A stretch of DNA of 33,429 bases from an uncultured Clostridia bacterium (GTDB lineage: Bacteria > Bacillota > Clostridia > Oscillospirales > Ruminococcaceae): assembly GCA_947510165.1 (NCBI GenBank), contig CANNSB010000010.1, positions 1-33,429 of the forward strand, written 5' to 3'. Below are positions 14,667 through 23,753 of the stretch, piece after piece. How positions within the stretch are numbered: position 1 is the first letter of the stretch; the number at the start of each line of letters is the position of its first letter. The notes below the pieces were generated by a model. The model saw only the letters and a program-made list of their open reading frames with translations, did not search any database and was not told the DNA's origin. The translations under genes were made by a program, and so were the position numbers.

Positions 14667-15326
14667 TTGGAAATAAGAGTTGAAAATCTTGTTAAAGAGT
14701 TTAAATCTTTTGACAAGACGCTAGTGGTTGTAAATAAAATTAACTATAAGTTTATAGGAAAAACTACAGTTATAACGGGTGCTTCAGGTTCTGGAAAAAC
14801 GACATTTTTAGATTTGATTGGACTTTTGTCTAAACCAAATTCAGGAAAAATTTTTTTTGATAATGTTTGTGTGTCTGATTTTTCTTCAAAAAAACAGAGA
14901 GATTTTATAAGAGATAATATAGGATATATATTTCAATCTTATAATCTTATAGATTCTTTAGATTGTAGGGAAAATATACTTTTAGGAGTCCATGGAAAAC
15001 CGGATATGGAATTTTTTGACAAACTTGTGAAAAAATTAGATATTGTTGGTGTTTTAGATAAAAGACCAAACCAAATATCTGGTGGACAAAAACAAAGAGT
15101 CGCTATTGTTAGGGCTTTGATTAAAAGACCGTCTATCCTTCTTGCAGATGAACCTACAGGGGCATTGGACGAAAAAACTAGTAAAGAAGTTATGGAGCTT
15201 TTATTTTCTCTGCAAAAAGAATATGGATATAATTTAATATCTGTTACTCATGACTTGGATCAAGTTAAATTATTTGAGAGTGTTATTAGATATAAGGATG
15301 GGGTAATTCTTGATGATAAACAATAA
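14667..15326 (+). CDS. ABC transporter ATP-binding protein (MacB/LolD/BceA type)
   Basis: 219-residue ATPase that drives the FtsX-type permease encoded next. Walker A GASGSGKTT (residues ~38-46), Q-loop IFQSYNLIDSLDCRENI, signature ISGGQKQR, Walker B ILLADEPTGALD with catalytic Glu, D-loop and H-loop VTHD are all intact. The EPTGALD form and the short length place it in the MacB/LolD/BceA subfamily, used for mechanotransmission or for export of peptides, lipoproteins or antibiotics rather than import. Start is TTG 14667 with AAGGAAGTG upstream. Its 3' end overlaps the permease gene by 14 bases. No two-component system flanks it, which argues against a classical Bce sensing module. Confidence 0.92.
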   Translation: MEIRVENLVKEFKSFDKTLVVVNKINYKFIGKTTVITGASGSGKTTFLDLIGLLSKPNSGKIFFDNVCVSDFSSKKQRDFIRDNIGYIFQSYNLIDSLDCRENILLGVHGKPDMEFFDKLVKKLDIVGVLDKRPNQISGGQKQRVAIVRALIKRPSILLADEPTGALDEKTSKEVMELLFSLQKEYGYNLISVTHDLDQVKLFESVIRYKDGVILDDKQ

Positions 15327-17592
15327 AATCATTAATAAATGTAATTTTCTAAGAATTATAATTGCTATTCTTGTTTTTATATCTTTAGTTATAGTTTTTT
15401 CTATAGGACAGTTTATAAACTTTAATGTAAATATAAATAAAATTTATTCTGACTCTAATTTAGAAAATTTTAGCTACTTAGAGTTATATGGAAATCCATT
15501 GAACAATGATGATATAGAAATTCTTAATGAAAGAGGCATAAAAATTGAAAGAATCCCATTTAAAGAAATTTTAAAAGATAATGTTAAATACCATCTTTTT
15601 GAAGATATTAGTGGGGATATAAATAAGCCATATATCCAGCAAGGAAAACTTCCTTCCTCTTCCAGCGAGATTGCTATAAATAGTTTATATGCATCAAGTG
15701 AAAAGTTGTCTGTTGGAGATAAGATGGAGATTGATAATTTTATCTATACTATTTCTGGAATTGTTCTACTTCCCAACTATTCAACTCCTATAGCAGATGG
15801 AATGGTTCCTATAACTAGTATTGATTATATGTCTGTTCCTATTATAGTTTATCAAGGGGTTTTAGAAACTGATGTTTATTATGTTGCTGGGAAAAGTGAT
15901 CTTAAATCTAGTGAAATAAAAGAAGAGATATCTAAATTCACATCTACAGAAGAAGAGATTGATAATAATCCCAATATACCAACTGAAGTTAAATTAAGTC
16001 AAAAGATAGCTGGTATAAGTGATGGTCTTTATATGTTTCAGATGACAAATGAAAATGTAAGAATAACCCATTATGTCGATGAATTTACACAGATTATAAA
16101 TATTTTAACTTATATTTTTATAGCATCTATTCTTGCTATGATTTTTTCTTTATTTTTATATATAACTTATGTAACAAATATAAATAGGAAAGTTTTTGGA
16201 GTTTTATATTCTTTAGGATATAAAAATGGACATGTTGGAATGAAACTTTTCTTATCAGTTATATTTACATTTTTATCAGGCGCTATAGCAGCTAGTTTTG
16301 TTTATATATATTTCATTATTCCGTTTATAAATAGTTTGTTTAGTTCTATTTATTTTATCAACTTGTCTTTTTCTATTATTTGGATAATTCCTTTAATATT
16401 ATTAGCTCTTTTAATTTTTATATCTGTAATTTCTATTATAAGTATATATAGAGCTAATAATATGCAGATAGTTGATATTATTAGAAATTCTAAAAAAAGC
16501 AATAATCTTATAAAACTTCCGTCTTTTAAAAATGGAATAGTTAAACTAAGGGTTATGGAATATCTGACAGTCAATAAATATATAGTCATATTTCTAGTTA
16601 TCGTATTAACTATCGCAACAACTCTTTCAGCTTTGTTTATTAATACATATAACAAACTCTCTAATGATATCGGAAGCGTTTCTTTAACATATAACAACGC
16701 TGTATATTATGAACGACTTTATCCAGAAGGAAAAAACAATACTTTTGTTAGTTTACGCACGAATATGGAAGATCAAGATAAATCTAAGATTCAAATCTTT
16801 GGAATAGATTTTGAAACAGAATATGTAAATCTTGTAGATGAAAAGGGAAGTAGTTTAAATCATTTAATTGATGAGGGTTTGGTTATAAATAAATCTCTTT
16901 CTAAAAAATATAATATATCCATTGGAGATGAAATTAATTTCTATAATCCAGTTACAAAATTTTATCAAACAGAAGTAGTTAGAGGAATAAATACAATACC
17001 TTGGCACAATTTTGCTTATATATCTAAGGAAAGATTAAATAATTATCTTGGACTTGATAAACAGGCATATAATGCTGAATATACTTTAGATTCTGAACAG
17101 TATATCGTTGATAATAATGAAAAACAAATTGCTTTTATAGAAAATAAAGAGGCTCTTGTTGATGGATTTAAGTCTAGATCTGATAGGTATGGAGTTATAG
17201 CTATTATAACTGCATTGCTAAATATATTTATATTTATATGTATAATAATATTTATAGTTAATACTAATATATATTCAAATAAAAATAAAATAGCTGTCTT
17301 ATTCTCTTTGGGATATAAAGACAGAAGTATATATAAAAATATAGTTTCTACATATCTTATAGATGTTATAATAAGCGTGGTTATATCCACATTTATTACA
17401 TTTATGATATATACAATACAGGTGAATGCAACTATAAAAAGATCTATTGTTATACCACCTAATGATTTTAATATTTTTATACATCTAGGGATAATATTAT
17501 TCTTTATTTCTATTTATATAATAATTTCTAGAATTTTATATAGACTAATTAAAAAACTTGATATAGCTTCTATATTAAAAGAAGTATTTTAG
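15313..17592 (+). CDS. ABC transporter permease with two FtsX-like domains
   Basis: 759-residue membrane protein forming the transmembrane part of the exporter. Order: N-terminal membrane segment (residues ~10-33), a ~220-residue extracytoplasmic region, three membrane segments (~256-385, with the coupling sequence FGVLYSLGYKNGHV), a fourth (~420-445), a second ~190-residue extracytoplasmic region, then three more segments with the matching coupling sequence IAVLFSLGYKDRSIY. The repeated 'VLxSLGYK' is the FtsX-domain signature, so this is a duplicated FtsX permease with about eight membrane passes. ATG 15313 follows GGATGGGG; a TTG at 15310 is also possible. It overlaps and is coupled to the ATPase gene. 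Substrate unknown. Confidence 0.88.
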   Translation: MINNKIINKCNFLRIIIAILVFISLVIVFSIGQFINFNVNINKIYSDSNLENFSYLELYGNPLNNDDIEILNERGIKIERIPFKEILKDNVKYHLFEDISGDINKPYIQQGKLPSSSSEIAINSLYASSEKLSVGDKMEIDNFIYTISGIVLLPNYSTPIADGMVPITSIDYMSVPIIVYQGVLETDVYYVAGKSDLKSSEIKEEISKFTSTEEEIDNNPNIPTEVKLSQKIAGISDGLYMFQMTNENVRITHYVDEFTQIINILTYIFIASILAMIFSLFLYITYVTNINRKVFGVLYSLGYKNGHVGMKLFLSVIFTFLSGAIAASFVYIYFIIPFINSLFSSIYFINLSFSIIWIIPLILLALLIFISVISIISIYRANNMQIVDIIRNSKKSNNLIKLPSFKNGIVKLRVMEYLTVNKYIVIFLVIVLTIATTLSALFINTYNKLSNDIGSVSLTYNNAVYYERLYPEGKNNTFVSLRTNMEDQDKSKIQIFGIDFETEYVNLVDEKGSSLNHLIDEGLVINKSLSKKYNISIGDEINFYNPVTKFYQTEVVRGINTIPWHNFAYISKERLNNYLGLDKQAYNAEYTLDSEQYIVDNNEKQIAFIENKEALVDGFKSRSDRYGVIAIITALLNIFIFICIIIFIVNTNIYSNKNKIAVLFSLGYKDRSIYKNIVSTYLIDVIISVVISTFITFMIYTIQVNATIKRSIVIPPNDFNIFIHLGIILFFISIYIIISRILYRLIKKLDIASILKEVF

Positions 17593-17642
17593 TTATAATT
17601 TATATATATAGATGGTTAACGAAATTATAATTGTTTTTTACG

Positions 17643-17672
17643 AAAGCACACATTTTTCATGTGTGCTTTTTT
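17643..17672 (+). terminator. Terminator after the ABC exporter operon
   Basis: AAAGCACACAT (17643-17653), loop TTTTC, ATGTGTGCTTT (17659-17669) and T-run. The spacer to 17866 that follows is AT-rich and shows no other gene. Confidence 0.93.
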
Positions 17673-17866
17673 GTATAATTATTAACAAAATATAAAAATA
17701 AATATTATTAAAAAATATATTTATTTTGTTATAATATTGTAAATTTTTTTGGTTTATTTTATGTTGATTTTTATATATAATGTATGTAAAATAGCATTAG
17801 TATAGTGGTTATTAATTGATTTGAATTTTTATTATTTTATTTGTTTATTTTTAGGAGGGTTTATTC

Positions 17867-20800
17867 TTGAATAGTAATTTTAATAATGAGAAAGATTATA
17901 AAAATAAAAACATTTCTCATAAAAATGGAAAAGCTTTAAACTTAAAAGGAATTATAACTGCTAATAAAGGGATTATTAGTGTTCTTTGTTGTGCATGTCT
18001 TATAACTGGTGGGGCTGTAAAGACTATGTCTTATGATCAAGATCATCATCTTAGAAAAGATAAGGATACAATTGATGAAAATTTATCTCGTCCAGTTATA
18101 AATAGTGGAAGCGCTATACCTTTAGATGATTTATTAGGAGAACTTTCAAGTAGTAGTATAAATTTAAGTAGTAGCTCTTCAAATTTTGATGGACTTTTAA
18201 ATATTGGAAGTAGTAGCTCACAAACCACAACTAATGAGAAAAATCCAGATACTGGTGTTTCCGATAGATTTGCAACTATAACAGGTAGAAATATTGTTTC
18301 AATAATTGGAACGGATATAAATCCTATTTTAGATATGAATATATCTTCTTTTGATGCTATAGACGGAGATATAACTTCTAAAGTCGAGGTTATATCTACT
18401 AATTTTAATGGGAGTAAATCTGGAGAATATTATTTTACTTTCCGAGTTGTGAATTCTAGAGGATATACAACAGAAATTACTTATAACCTCCTTCTAACAA
18501 CTGGTGAAAACCCTGTTATTAAACAAGATAAGGATATTTATATAAATCAAAGAGAAAAATTTGATATTATTGATTATTTATCTGCTTTTGATAAAGAAGA
18601 TGGAGATATATCAGATAAAATATTTATATCATCAGATGGCGGATTAAATTTAAATAGACCCGGAAAATATAAAGTTGGTTTATCTGTTGTAGATTCTCAT
18701 GGAAATAAAACTAGTCTTACTGTTGATGTTTATATAGTTGCAGTGGATGATGTTTTTGATATATCTGATATATCAGGTTTAAAAGATGGCGAGATTGCTC
18801 ATTATCTTGAAAAATCTTCTTCTTTTGAAATTGAATTTACAGTTGAGAGTACTGTTGATACCCTTGCAGAATCTGTTGTTATAAATGGTGTGGAGAGAAA
18901 CATATTTAGCAAAATACAGGTTGAATCTACACAGAATTCTTATATAAATAAATATAAAATTTTATTAGACGCATCTTCTTTGTCAAAATTTCAAGAATAT
19001 CATATAACTCAGCTAATTTTACAAGATGGCAAACGAATTAGCGTAAATTCATCTGTATCAGTAGAAACTCTTAAGGATGATATTTCTATTAGAGATTTTT
19101 CGTATATAGATAATGGCGAAGAAGGTAGATTAGATATTTCAGTTGATATAGATGATTTTGATAAAGCTTTTGTTAACGGAAGTATTATTATTACTGATAT
19201 CTATGGAGATCAATTAGATCAAATTTCTATAAATAATTTTTCTGAAGATGGTATATTTACACATTCTTTTAAACTTCCTGTAAATAGAGAGTACTATATA
19301 AGTGGATATATAGAACAAGACAGAGATTTTAATAACCTTAACGATATAACTGGTGATCAAAATAAATCCATAAAAGAAGCTATTCCATTGACTAAAGTTT
19401 TAGTTAGTAAAAGAGTTTTTGAAGTTAGAGATATCGAATCTGTAGAGATATTTAAAGAAGATTTAAATGGAAAATGGAATTTGATTGATCAATCTTATTT
19501 CAATAAAGATCAAGAAGAGATAGATCTATCGTCTCTTGTTGGCCGTGTCAAAAGTGAAACTACACCTACTTTAAATTTAGGCATAAAATCATATAAATGG
19601 AATGATGAGAAGCTTTCTATTATTTTTGATATAGAAGATATAGTTTATTATGATGATGATCTAGTTCGACATGAAAAACTTGAAGTTGATTTTCCTTTAA
19701 ATAAAGATATAAATTCTGATATAGCCTATATCCCAAATATGAATAGACTAGAAGAGTTAGATATATTTAAAGGAAGTCATATGGTTGGTTATTCTAATAT
19801 AACTAAACTTATGCCGTTTTATGAATCTGAATATATTGTAAAATACGCAAATACTCTTGATAGTAATAATATTTTATTACAAAAATATATTACTGAAATT
19901 ATTCCTTTAAAAGATGGAAAAATTATAACCTCTTTATCTAAAGAAAATTTTGATTCTTTAAATTCTATAAACGTTGTTTTTCAAGATGGAACAATGAAGA
20001 TATATGATATAATTAATCCTTCTTTAAAAGACCATGGGATTATTGAATATAAAATTCAGGGAACAGAGCTAGTTTATAATTATAAAAATTTTGCTTTAGA
20101 TTCTGATTCTGGATTAATTAATCAAATCTATAATGAAATTAGTAGCCTTGACTATAAAGATATTCTACAGTTAGTTGGTGGAGAATATACTAGTCCAGTT
20201 GAGTATATTGATATAAATGGAAATCATATTGTAAAAGAGATTGATAACTATCTTTTGGAAGATAGTTTCAACAAACTTAAGTCAGATGGGATATTAGCTA
20301 TATCTAATATAATTTCTAATAATCCAAAATTTAATATAGAGCATATTGGCGATAAAAATAGATCTTTTGTTCTATCACAGATTAAACAAGATTTAATTAA
20401 AATTATTTTTGCACAGTCTTATATATCTAGATGGTATGGATTTGAGATAGAAGGAACCTCTCTTTCTGATATTATAATGTATTATCCTTCTACCTTTTCA
20501 TATGGAAGTTATTTCTCAGATGTTGTAGGTCTTTTTGATGATATTAATCTTGAAACTAGGGATCTTGTTATATCAACTAATACCTCTGATATGTTTAAAT
20601 CAAAATTATCATCTATTTTAGCAAGCCCTAATATTTCTTCATTTGTTGAAAATGCTATAACAGTTATAGCTGGAGAAAAAAATTATAGCAACTGGTTTTC
20701 TACTAATTTTAAAGGTATGATAAAAGAAGTTTCTTTAAATAATCATCCTGATATTTCTTATACTGCATGGGATTTGATAAAATCAAATAAATCTGCACCA

Positions 20801-23077
20801 AATGGAGAGTGGGTTCTTCCTGCTTTAAGTTATATTGGGGAAGATATGTATATAGTTTCTTCTGTTGGATCTATTATATTTGGAGATTTATCTGTATATA
20901 ATGATTTTTCTATTGAGAATAAAAAGGATAAAGTTGATTTTATCGCCAATAGTATTAAATCTTATTATGACACTTTAACTAGAATTGATCCAAGTATTGT
21001 TGATAGCTTTTTAGAAACTAGAAATGTGATTTTTGATACTCTTAAAATTGGCGGTGGAGAATGGATAGATTCTACAGATAGTAGCAATGCTTTTGCAAAT
21101 CAATTTTTATCAGCTACAGGAAATATTTTTTCTAATAAAAATAGTGTCTCCAACTTTATAGATAATGATAAAGCTTATTTTATAGATGATTATCTACTTG
21201 ATGGTGTTGATGGATATATGGATTTCACATCTATTGTTGGAAAGCTTCAATCTGATAAACTTTTTTTCGGACTAGAATCATTTAGAGGAGATATATCTCC
21301 TAATAGCTTAACTGATGGATTTTTAAAACATGTAGGGACAGATCCTATGCTAGGATTTAATTTTGGAATAGGATATAAAAATATCTCAGATACATATACA
21401 AATTCAACATATAATATTTTTAATAGTAAAAAAGATATAGAGAATTTTTATAAAAAAGCAATTACTTCTTTATATATAAGTGATATTATAGAAGCTGATG
21501 TTGTTTTATCACTAACAGAAGAACAACAATCTAGTATTATGGTTAAATACAATGAAACTACAGATAAGTTTGATATTCTAACAACAGAAGAAATTTTGAA
21601 GATGAATATATCTACTATTGATGATTTAATTAATAATAAAATTGGATTTAGAAAAGACACCAAAGAAATTTTTGATGGTGATGGAATTAGTTTAGAAGAA
21701 GTTTCTTTTTTCCAAGGTTTTGATATTTTAGGAGACTCAAATATTGCTGATATACAAAGAATGTCTTTTGAAATATTAGGGTTTAAAGGTTTTGAAGGTA
21801 TGAAATCTTATATTGATGATTCTAAGGGTTATAAAAATGATTTAGAGGCTCTTCGTGGAGTATTTGAGGATGAATCTCTTACATTTGATAGTTATAAAAA
21901 AGATATTTTTAAATATATAAAATCTAAAATGTCTTCAGAAGAGATTGCTGGTATAAACCTAGAAAAATTAAAATCTGATTTCAAAGATTTATATAATAGA
22001 GCAATAATATCTTCAGATTTTAAAAATGTTAAAAAATTAAAATCTGGAATTTTTAAGGATATAAAATCTTATACAGGAGATTTTGCATCTAATATATTTT
22101 CAGAGGATGAAAAACCTGATATATCATATGAAATAAGTACAGGAGAGGAATTTGTAGAATATTTAAATGCTGATCCTTCTGGAGATTTTAAAATAATTTC
22201 AGATATTGATTTTGTAGGGATTGATGTTAAAGAAGATTATTATATAGAAAATTTTTATGGGAAAATAAATGGAGGAAATCATACTATTAATGGTATGAAT
22301 AAGCCTTTGATAAAAAACATTGATGGAGCTACATTTTCTAATATAAAAATTACTGCTGCACAGATATCTTCTACAAAAGATATTAATATTGGATTTATTG
22401 GTATGGATGGAAAAAATTCTAATTTTAATAACATTTATATTTTAAGATCAAATGTTAGTTCTACATCTTTTAATAGCTCTGTTGGAAGTATTTTAGGGAA
22501 TGATACAAATAGTGTTATATCAAACTCTAGTGTAAAATCTGGAAGTGTATTTGGAAATGGAAGCTCTGTCGGGGGATTAGTTGGGACAAAAATTGGGGGC
22601 ACTATAACTAACAGTTATACCTCTGGGACTAGTATTGTAGGTGGATTTACGAATACATTTGCAGGCGGTCTTGTTGGAATTAACAGTGGATCTATAACAA
22701 ATTCATATTCATCATCTAATATAACTAGTGTTTTTATTGCTGGAGGGCTTATTGGAAATGGAAATTTTGCGGATATGGATTTGATTGAAAATAATTTCTT
22801 TTCTGGACGTTCTAGCGGAGGAAAAATATATGGAATTGCTAATATAGATAAATTTAAAAATAATTATGAATTAGAAAAAGCTGAGGGAGATAGTAATATT
22901 GCTGATGGCAAAATAGAACAGGTTGATTATTTAGTCTCTTCAACTAGTAATTTTTATTCTAATTTATTAGGTTGGGATACGGTTAATATTTGGGATATTT
23001 CTGGTTTGGAAATGGGGCTTCTTCCAAAGTTAAATAATATAAATGATGATCAAGATTCTGAATTAATACCAAAATAA
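17867..23077 (+). CDS. Large surface protein: degenerate M26 (ZmpB/IgA-protease-like) domain without HExxH, plus GLUG repeats
   Basis: 1736 residues. Start TTG 17867 with AGGAGGGT upstream. A charged 34-residue N-terminus precedes one hydrophobic segment (35-51, GIISVLCCACLITGGAV), acting as signal or anchor, then a Ser-rich linker. Two DUF5011-like Ig modules follow (~140-215, ~216-295; DAIDGDITSKV and DKEDGDISDKI). From ~655 the sequence follows the streptococcal ZmpB / M26 C-terminal domain as I remember it: YITEIIPLKDG, IEYKIQGTELVY, YISRWYGF, NWFSTNFKGMIKEV, MYIVSSVGSIIFGD, AYFIDDYLLDGVDGYM. Where those enzymes have YTHEMTH, this protein has YMDFTSI (1117-1123). No HExxH occurs anywhere. 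Residues ~1446-1627 form a GLUG/beta-helix region (GGLVG, GGLIG repeats), normally before, not after, the protease domain. No LPXTG. Probably a non-catalytic surface adhesin or decoy. Confidence 0.8.
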   Translation: MNSNFNNEKDYKNKNISHKNGKALNLKGIITANKGIISVLCCACLITGGAVKTMSYDQDHHLRKDKDTIDENLSRPVINSGSAIPLDDLLGELSSSSINLSSSSSNFDGLLNIGSSSSQTTTNEKNPDTGVSDRFATITGRNIVSIIGTDINPILDMNISSFDAIDGDITSKVEVISTNFNGSKSGEYYFTFRVVNSRGYTTEITYNLLLTTGENPVIKQDKDIYINQREKFDIIDYLSAFDKEDGDISDKIFISSDGGLNLNRPGKYKVGLSVVDSHGNKTSLTVDVYIVAVDDVFDISDISGLKDGEIAHYLEKSSSFEIEFTVESTVDTLAESVVINGVERNIFSKIQVESTQNSYINKYKILLDASSLSKFQEYHITQLILQDGKRISVNSSVSVETLKDDISIRDFSYIDNGEEGRLDISVDIDDFDKAFVNGSIIITDIYGDQLDQISINNFSEDGIFTHSFKLPVNREYYISGYIEQDRDFNNLNDITGDQNKSIKEAIPLTKVLVSKRVFEVRDIESVEIFKEDLNGKWNLIDQSYFNKDQEEIDLSSLVGRVKSETTPTLNLGIKSYKWNDEKLSIIFDIEDIVYYDDDLVRHEKLEVDFPLNKDINSDIAYIPNMNRLEELDIFKGSHMVGYSNITKLMPFYESEYIVKYANTLDSNNILLQKYITEIIPLKDGKIITSLSKENFDSLNSINVVFQDGTMKIYDIINPSLKDHGIIEYKIQGTELVYNYKNFALDSDSGLINQIYNEISSLDYKDILQLVGGEYTSPVEYIDINGNHIVKEIDNYLLEDSFNKLKSDGILAISNIISNNPKFNIEHIGDKNRSFVLSQIKQDLIKIIFAQSYISRWYGFEIEGTSLSDIIMYYPSTFSYGSYFSDVVGLFDDINLETRDLVISTNTSDMFKSKLSSILASPNISSFVENAITVIAGEKNYSNWFSTNFKGMIKEVSLNNHPDISYTAWDLIKSNKSAPNGEWVLPALSYIGEDMYIVSSVGSIIFGDLSVYNDFSIENKKDKVDFIANSIKSYYDTLTRIDPSIVDSFLETRNVIFDTLKIGGGEWIDSTDSSNAFANQFLSATGNIFSNKNSVSNFIDNDKAYFIDDYLLDGVDGYMDFTSIVGKLQSDKLFFGLESFRGDISPNSLTDGFLKHVGTDPMLGFNFGIGYKNISDTYTNSTYNIFNSKKDIENFYKKAITSLYISDIIEADVVLSLTEEQQSSIMVKYNETTDKFDILTTEEILKMNISTIDDLINNKIGFRKDTKEIFDGDGISLEEVSFFQGFDILGDSNIADIQRMSFEILGFKGFEGMKSYIDDSKGYKNDLEALRGVFEDESLTFDSYKKDIFKYIKSKMSSEEIAGINLEKLKSDFKDLYNRAIISSDFKNVKKLKSGIFKDIKSYTGDFASNIFSEDEKPDISYEISTGEEFVEYLNADPSGDFKIISDIDFVGIDVKEDYYIENFYGKINGGNHTINGMNKPLIKNIDGATFSNIKITAAQISSTKDINIGFIGMDGKNSNFNNIYILRSNVSSTSFNSSVGSILGNDTNSVISNSSVKSGSVFGNGSSVGGLVGTKIGGTITNSYTSGTSIVGGFTNTFAGGLVGINSGSITNSYSSSNITSVFIAGGLIGNGNFADMDLIENNFFSGRSSGGKIYGIANIDKFKNNYELEKAEGDSNIADGKIEQVDYLVSSTSNFYSNLLGWDTVNIWDISGLEMGLLPKLNNINDDQDSELIPK

Positions 23078-23093
23078 TAAAAATAATAAATAT

Positions 23094-23128
23094 AAAAAAG
23101 ATAGTGTTTAATATCGCTATCTTTTTTT
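23094..23128 (+). terminator. Terminator after the M26-like gene
   Basis: AAAAAAGATAG (23094-23104) with CTATCTTTTTT (23117-23127), plus an inner G-C/U-G extension, then T-run. Confidence 0.85.
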
Positions 23129-23152
23129 ATAAGATTTTTTAAAGGAGATAAA

Positions 23153-23626
23153 ATGGTTGAAATATATGATAGTGTGTATCTAGGAAGTCAAGATGATTAT
23201 GAAAAACTTGTTAAAGGAAGAGATGGTTGGGTGGTTTTACAAGCTTGTAAATATCCATATCATAAACAAGCGATTGGAGATATTAATGAGATAGATGAAA
23301 GTCACCCAGAATATTTTTATGCACATAGAGATAATAGGTTGATATTAAATATTCTTGATGGTGATTTTGAGGAAAGTTATTGGGATTTTATTATTAATTA
23401 TTCCATTAAATTTTTAAAAGAAAATTTTGGGAAATTTAAATTAATGATACATTGTAATTATGGAATCTCTAGATCTTCTAGTATTGCTTTATTATTTTTA
23501 GTTGAGATGGGTTTTTTAGATGGTGAAAACTTTAATGAGGTTGAAGAAAAATTCAAAAAAATTTATCCTAGGTATAGTCCGTCTAGAGGAATAAATAATT
23601 ATATTAAAAATAAATTATCTAAATAA
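23153..23626 (+). CDS. Dual-specificity-type protein phosphatase
   Basis: 157-residue cytoplasmic protein of the cysteine-based phosphatase superfamily. The CX5R active-site loop is HCNYGISRSSS, with Cys101 and Arg107, and the small first strand IYDSVYLGSQDDY is typical of the dual-specificity fold. Asp69 or Asp71 (NILDGDFEE) is placed to be the general acid. The C-terminal helix and YSPSRGINNYI complete the domain. Eukaryotic-like DSPs are uncommon in Firmicutes; the substrate could be a phospho-Ser/Thr or phospho-Tyr protein, or a non-protein phosphate. AAAGGAGAT precedes ATG 23153, which lies only 25 bases after the terminator of the large surface protein, so partial read-through could co-express them. 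It has no signal peptide. Confidence 0.88.
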   Translation: MVEIYDSVYLGSQDDYEKLVKGRDGWVVLQACKYPYHKQAIGDINEIDESHPEYFYAHRDNRLILNILDGDFEESYWDFIINYSIKFLKENFGKFKLMIHCNYGISRSSSIALLFLVEMGFLDGENFNEVEEKFKKIYPRYSPSRGINNYIKNKLSK

Positions 23627-23668
23627 AAAAATATGGTAAAAATTGTTAAATAAATTATAATTTAATAC

Positions 23669-23717
23669 GAATATATAAATATGGAAAAAAATCCCATTGA
23701 ATTAATTTTATATATTC
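23669..23717. repeat. Inverted repeat in the spacer before the Cna-B-like gene
   Basis: GAATATATAAA (23669-23679) and TTTATATATTC (23707-23717), 27 bases apart. Could be an operator pair or a chance AT-rich match. Confidence 0.3.
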
Positions 23718-23753
23718 ATTATTTATTTAAAAAGTTTTTTAAAGGAGAAATTT

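Noticed and set aside
16350-16697. Minus-strand open frames inside the FtsX-type permease gene
   Set aside because: Antisense shadows of a membrane protein gene with no ribosome sites or family features.
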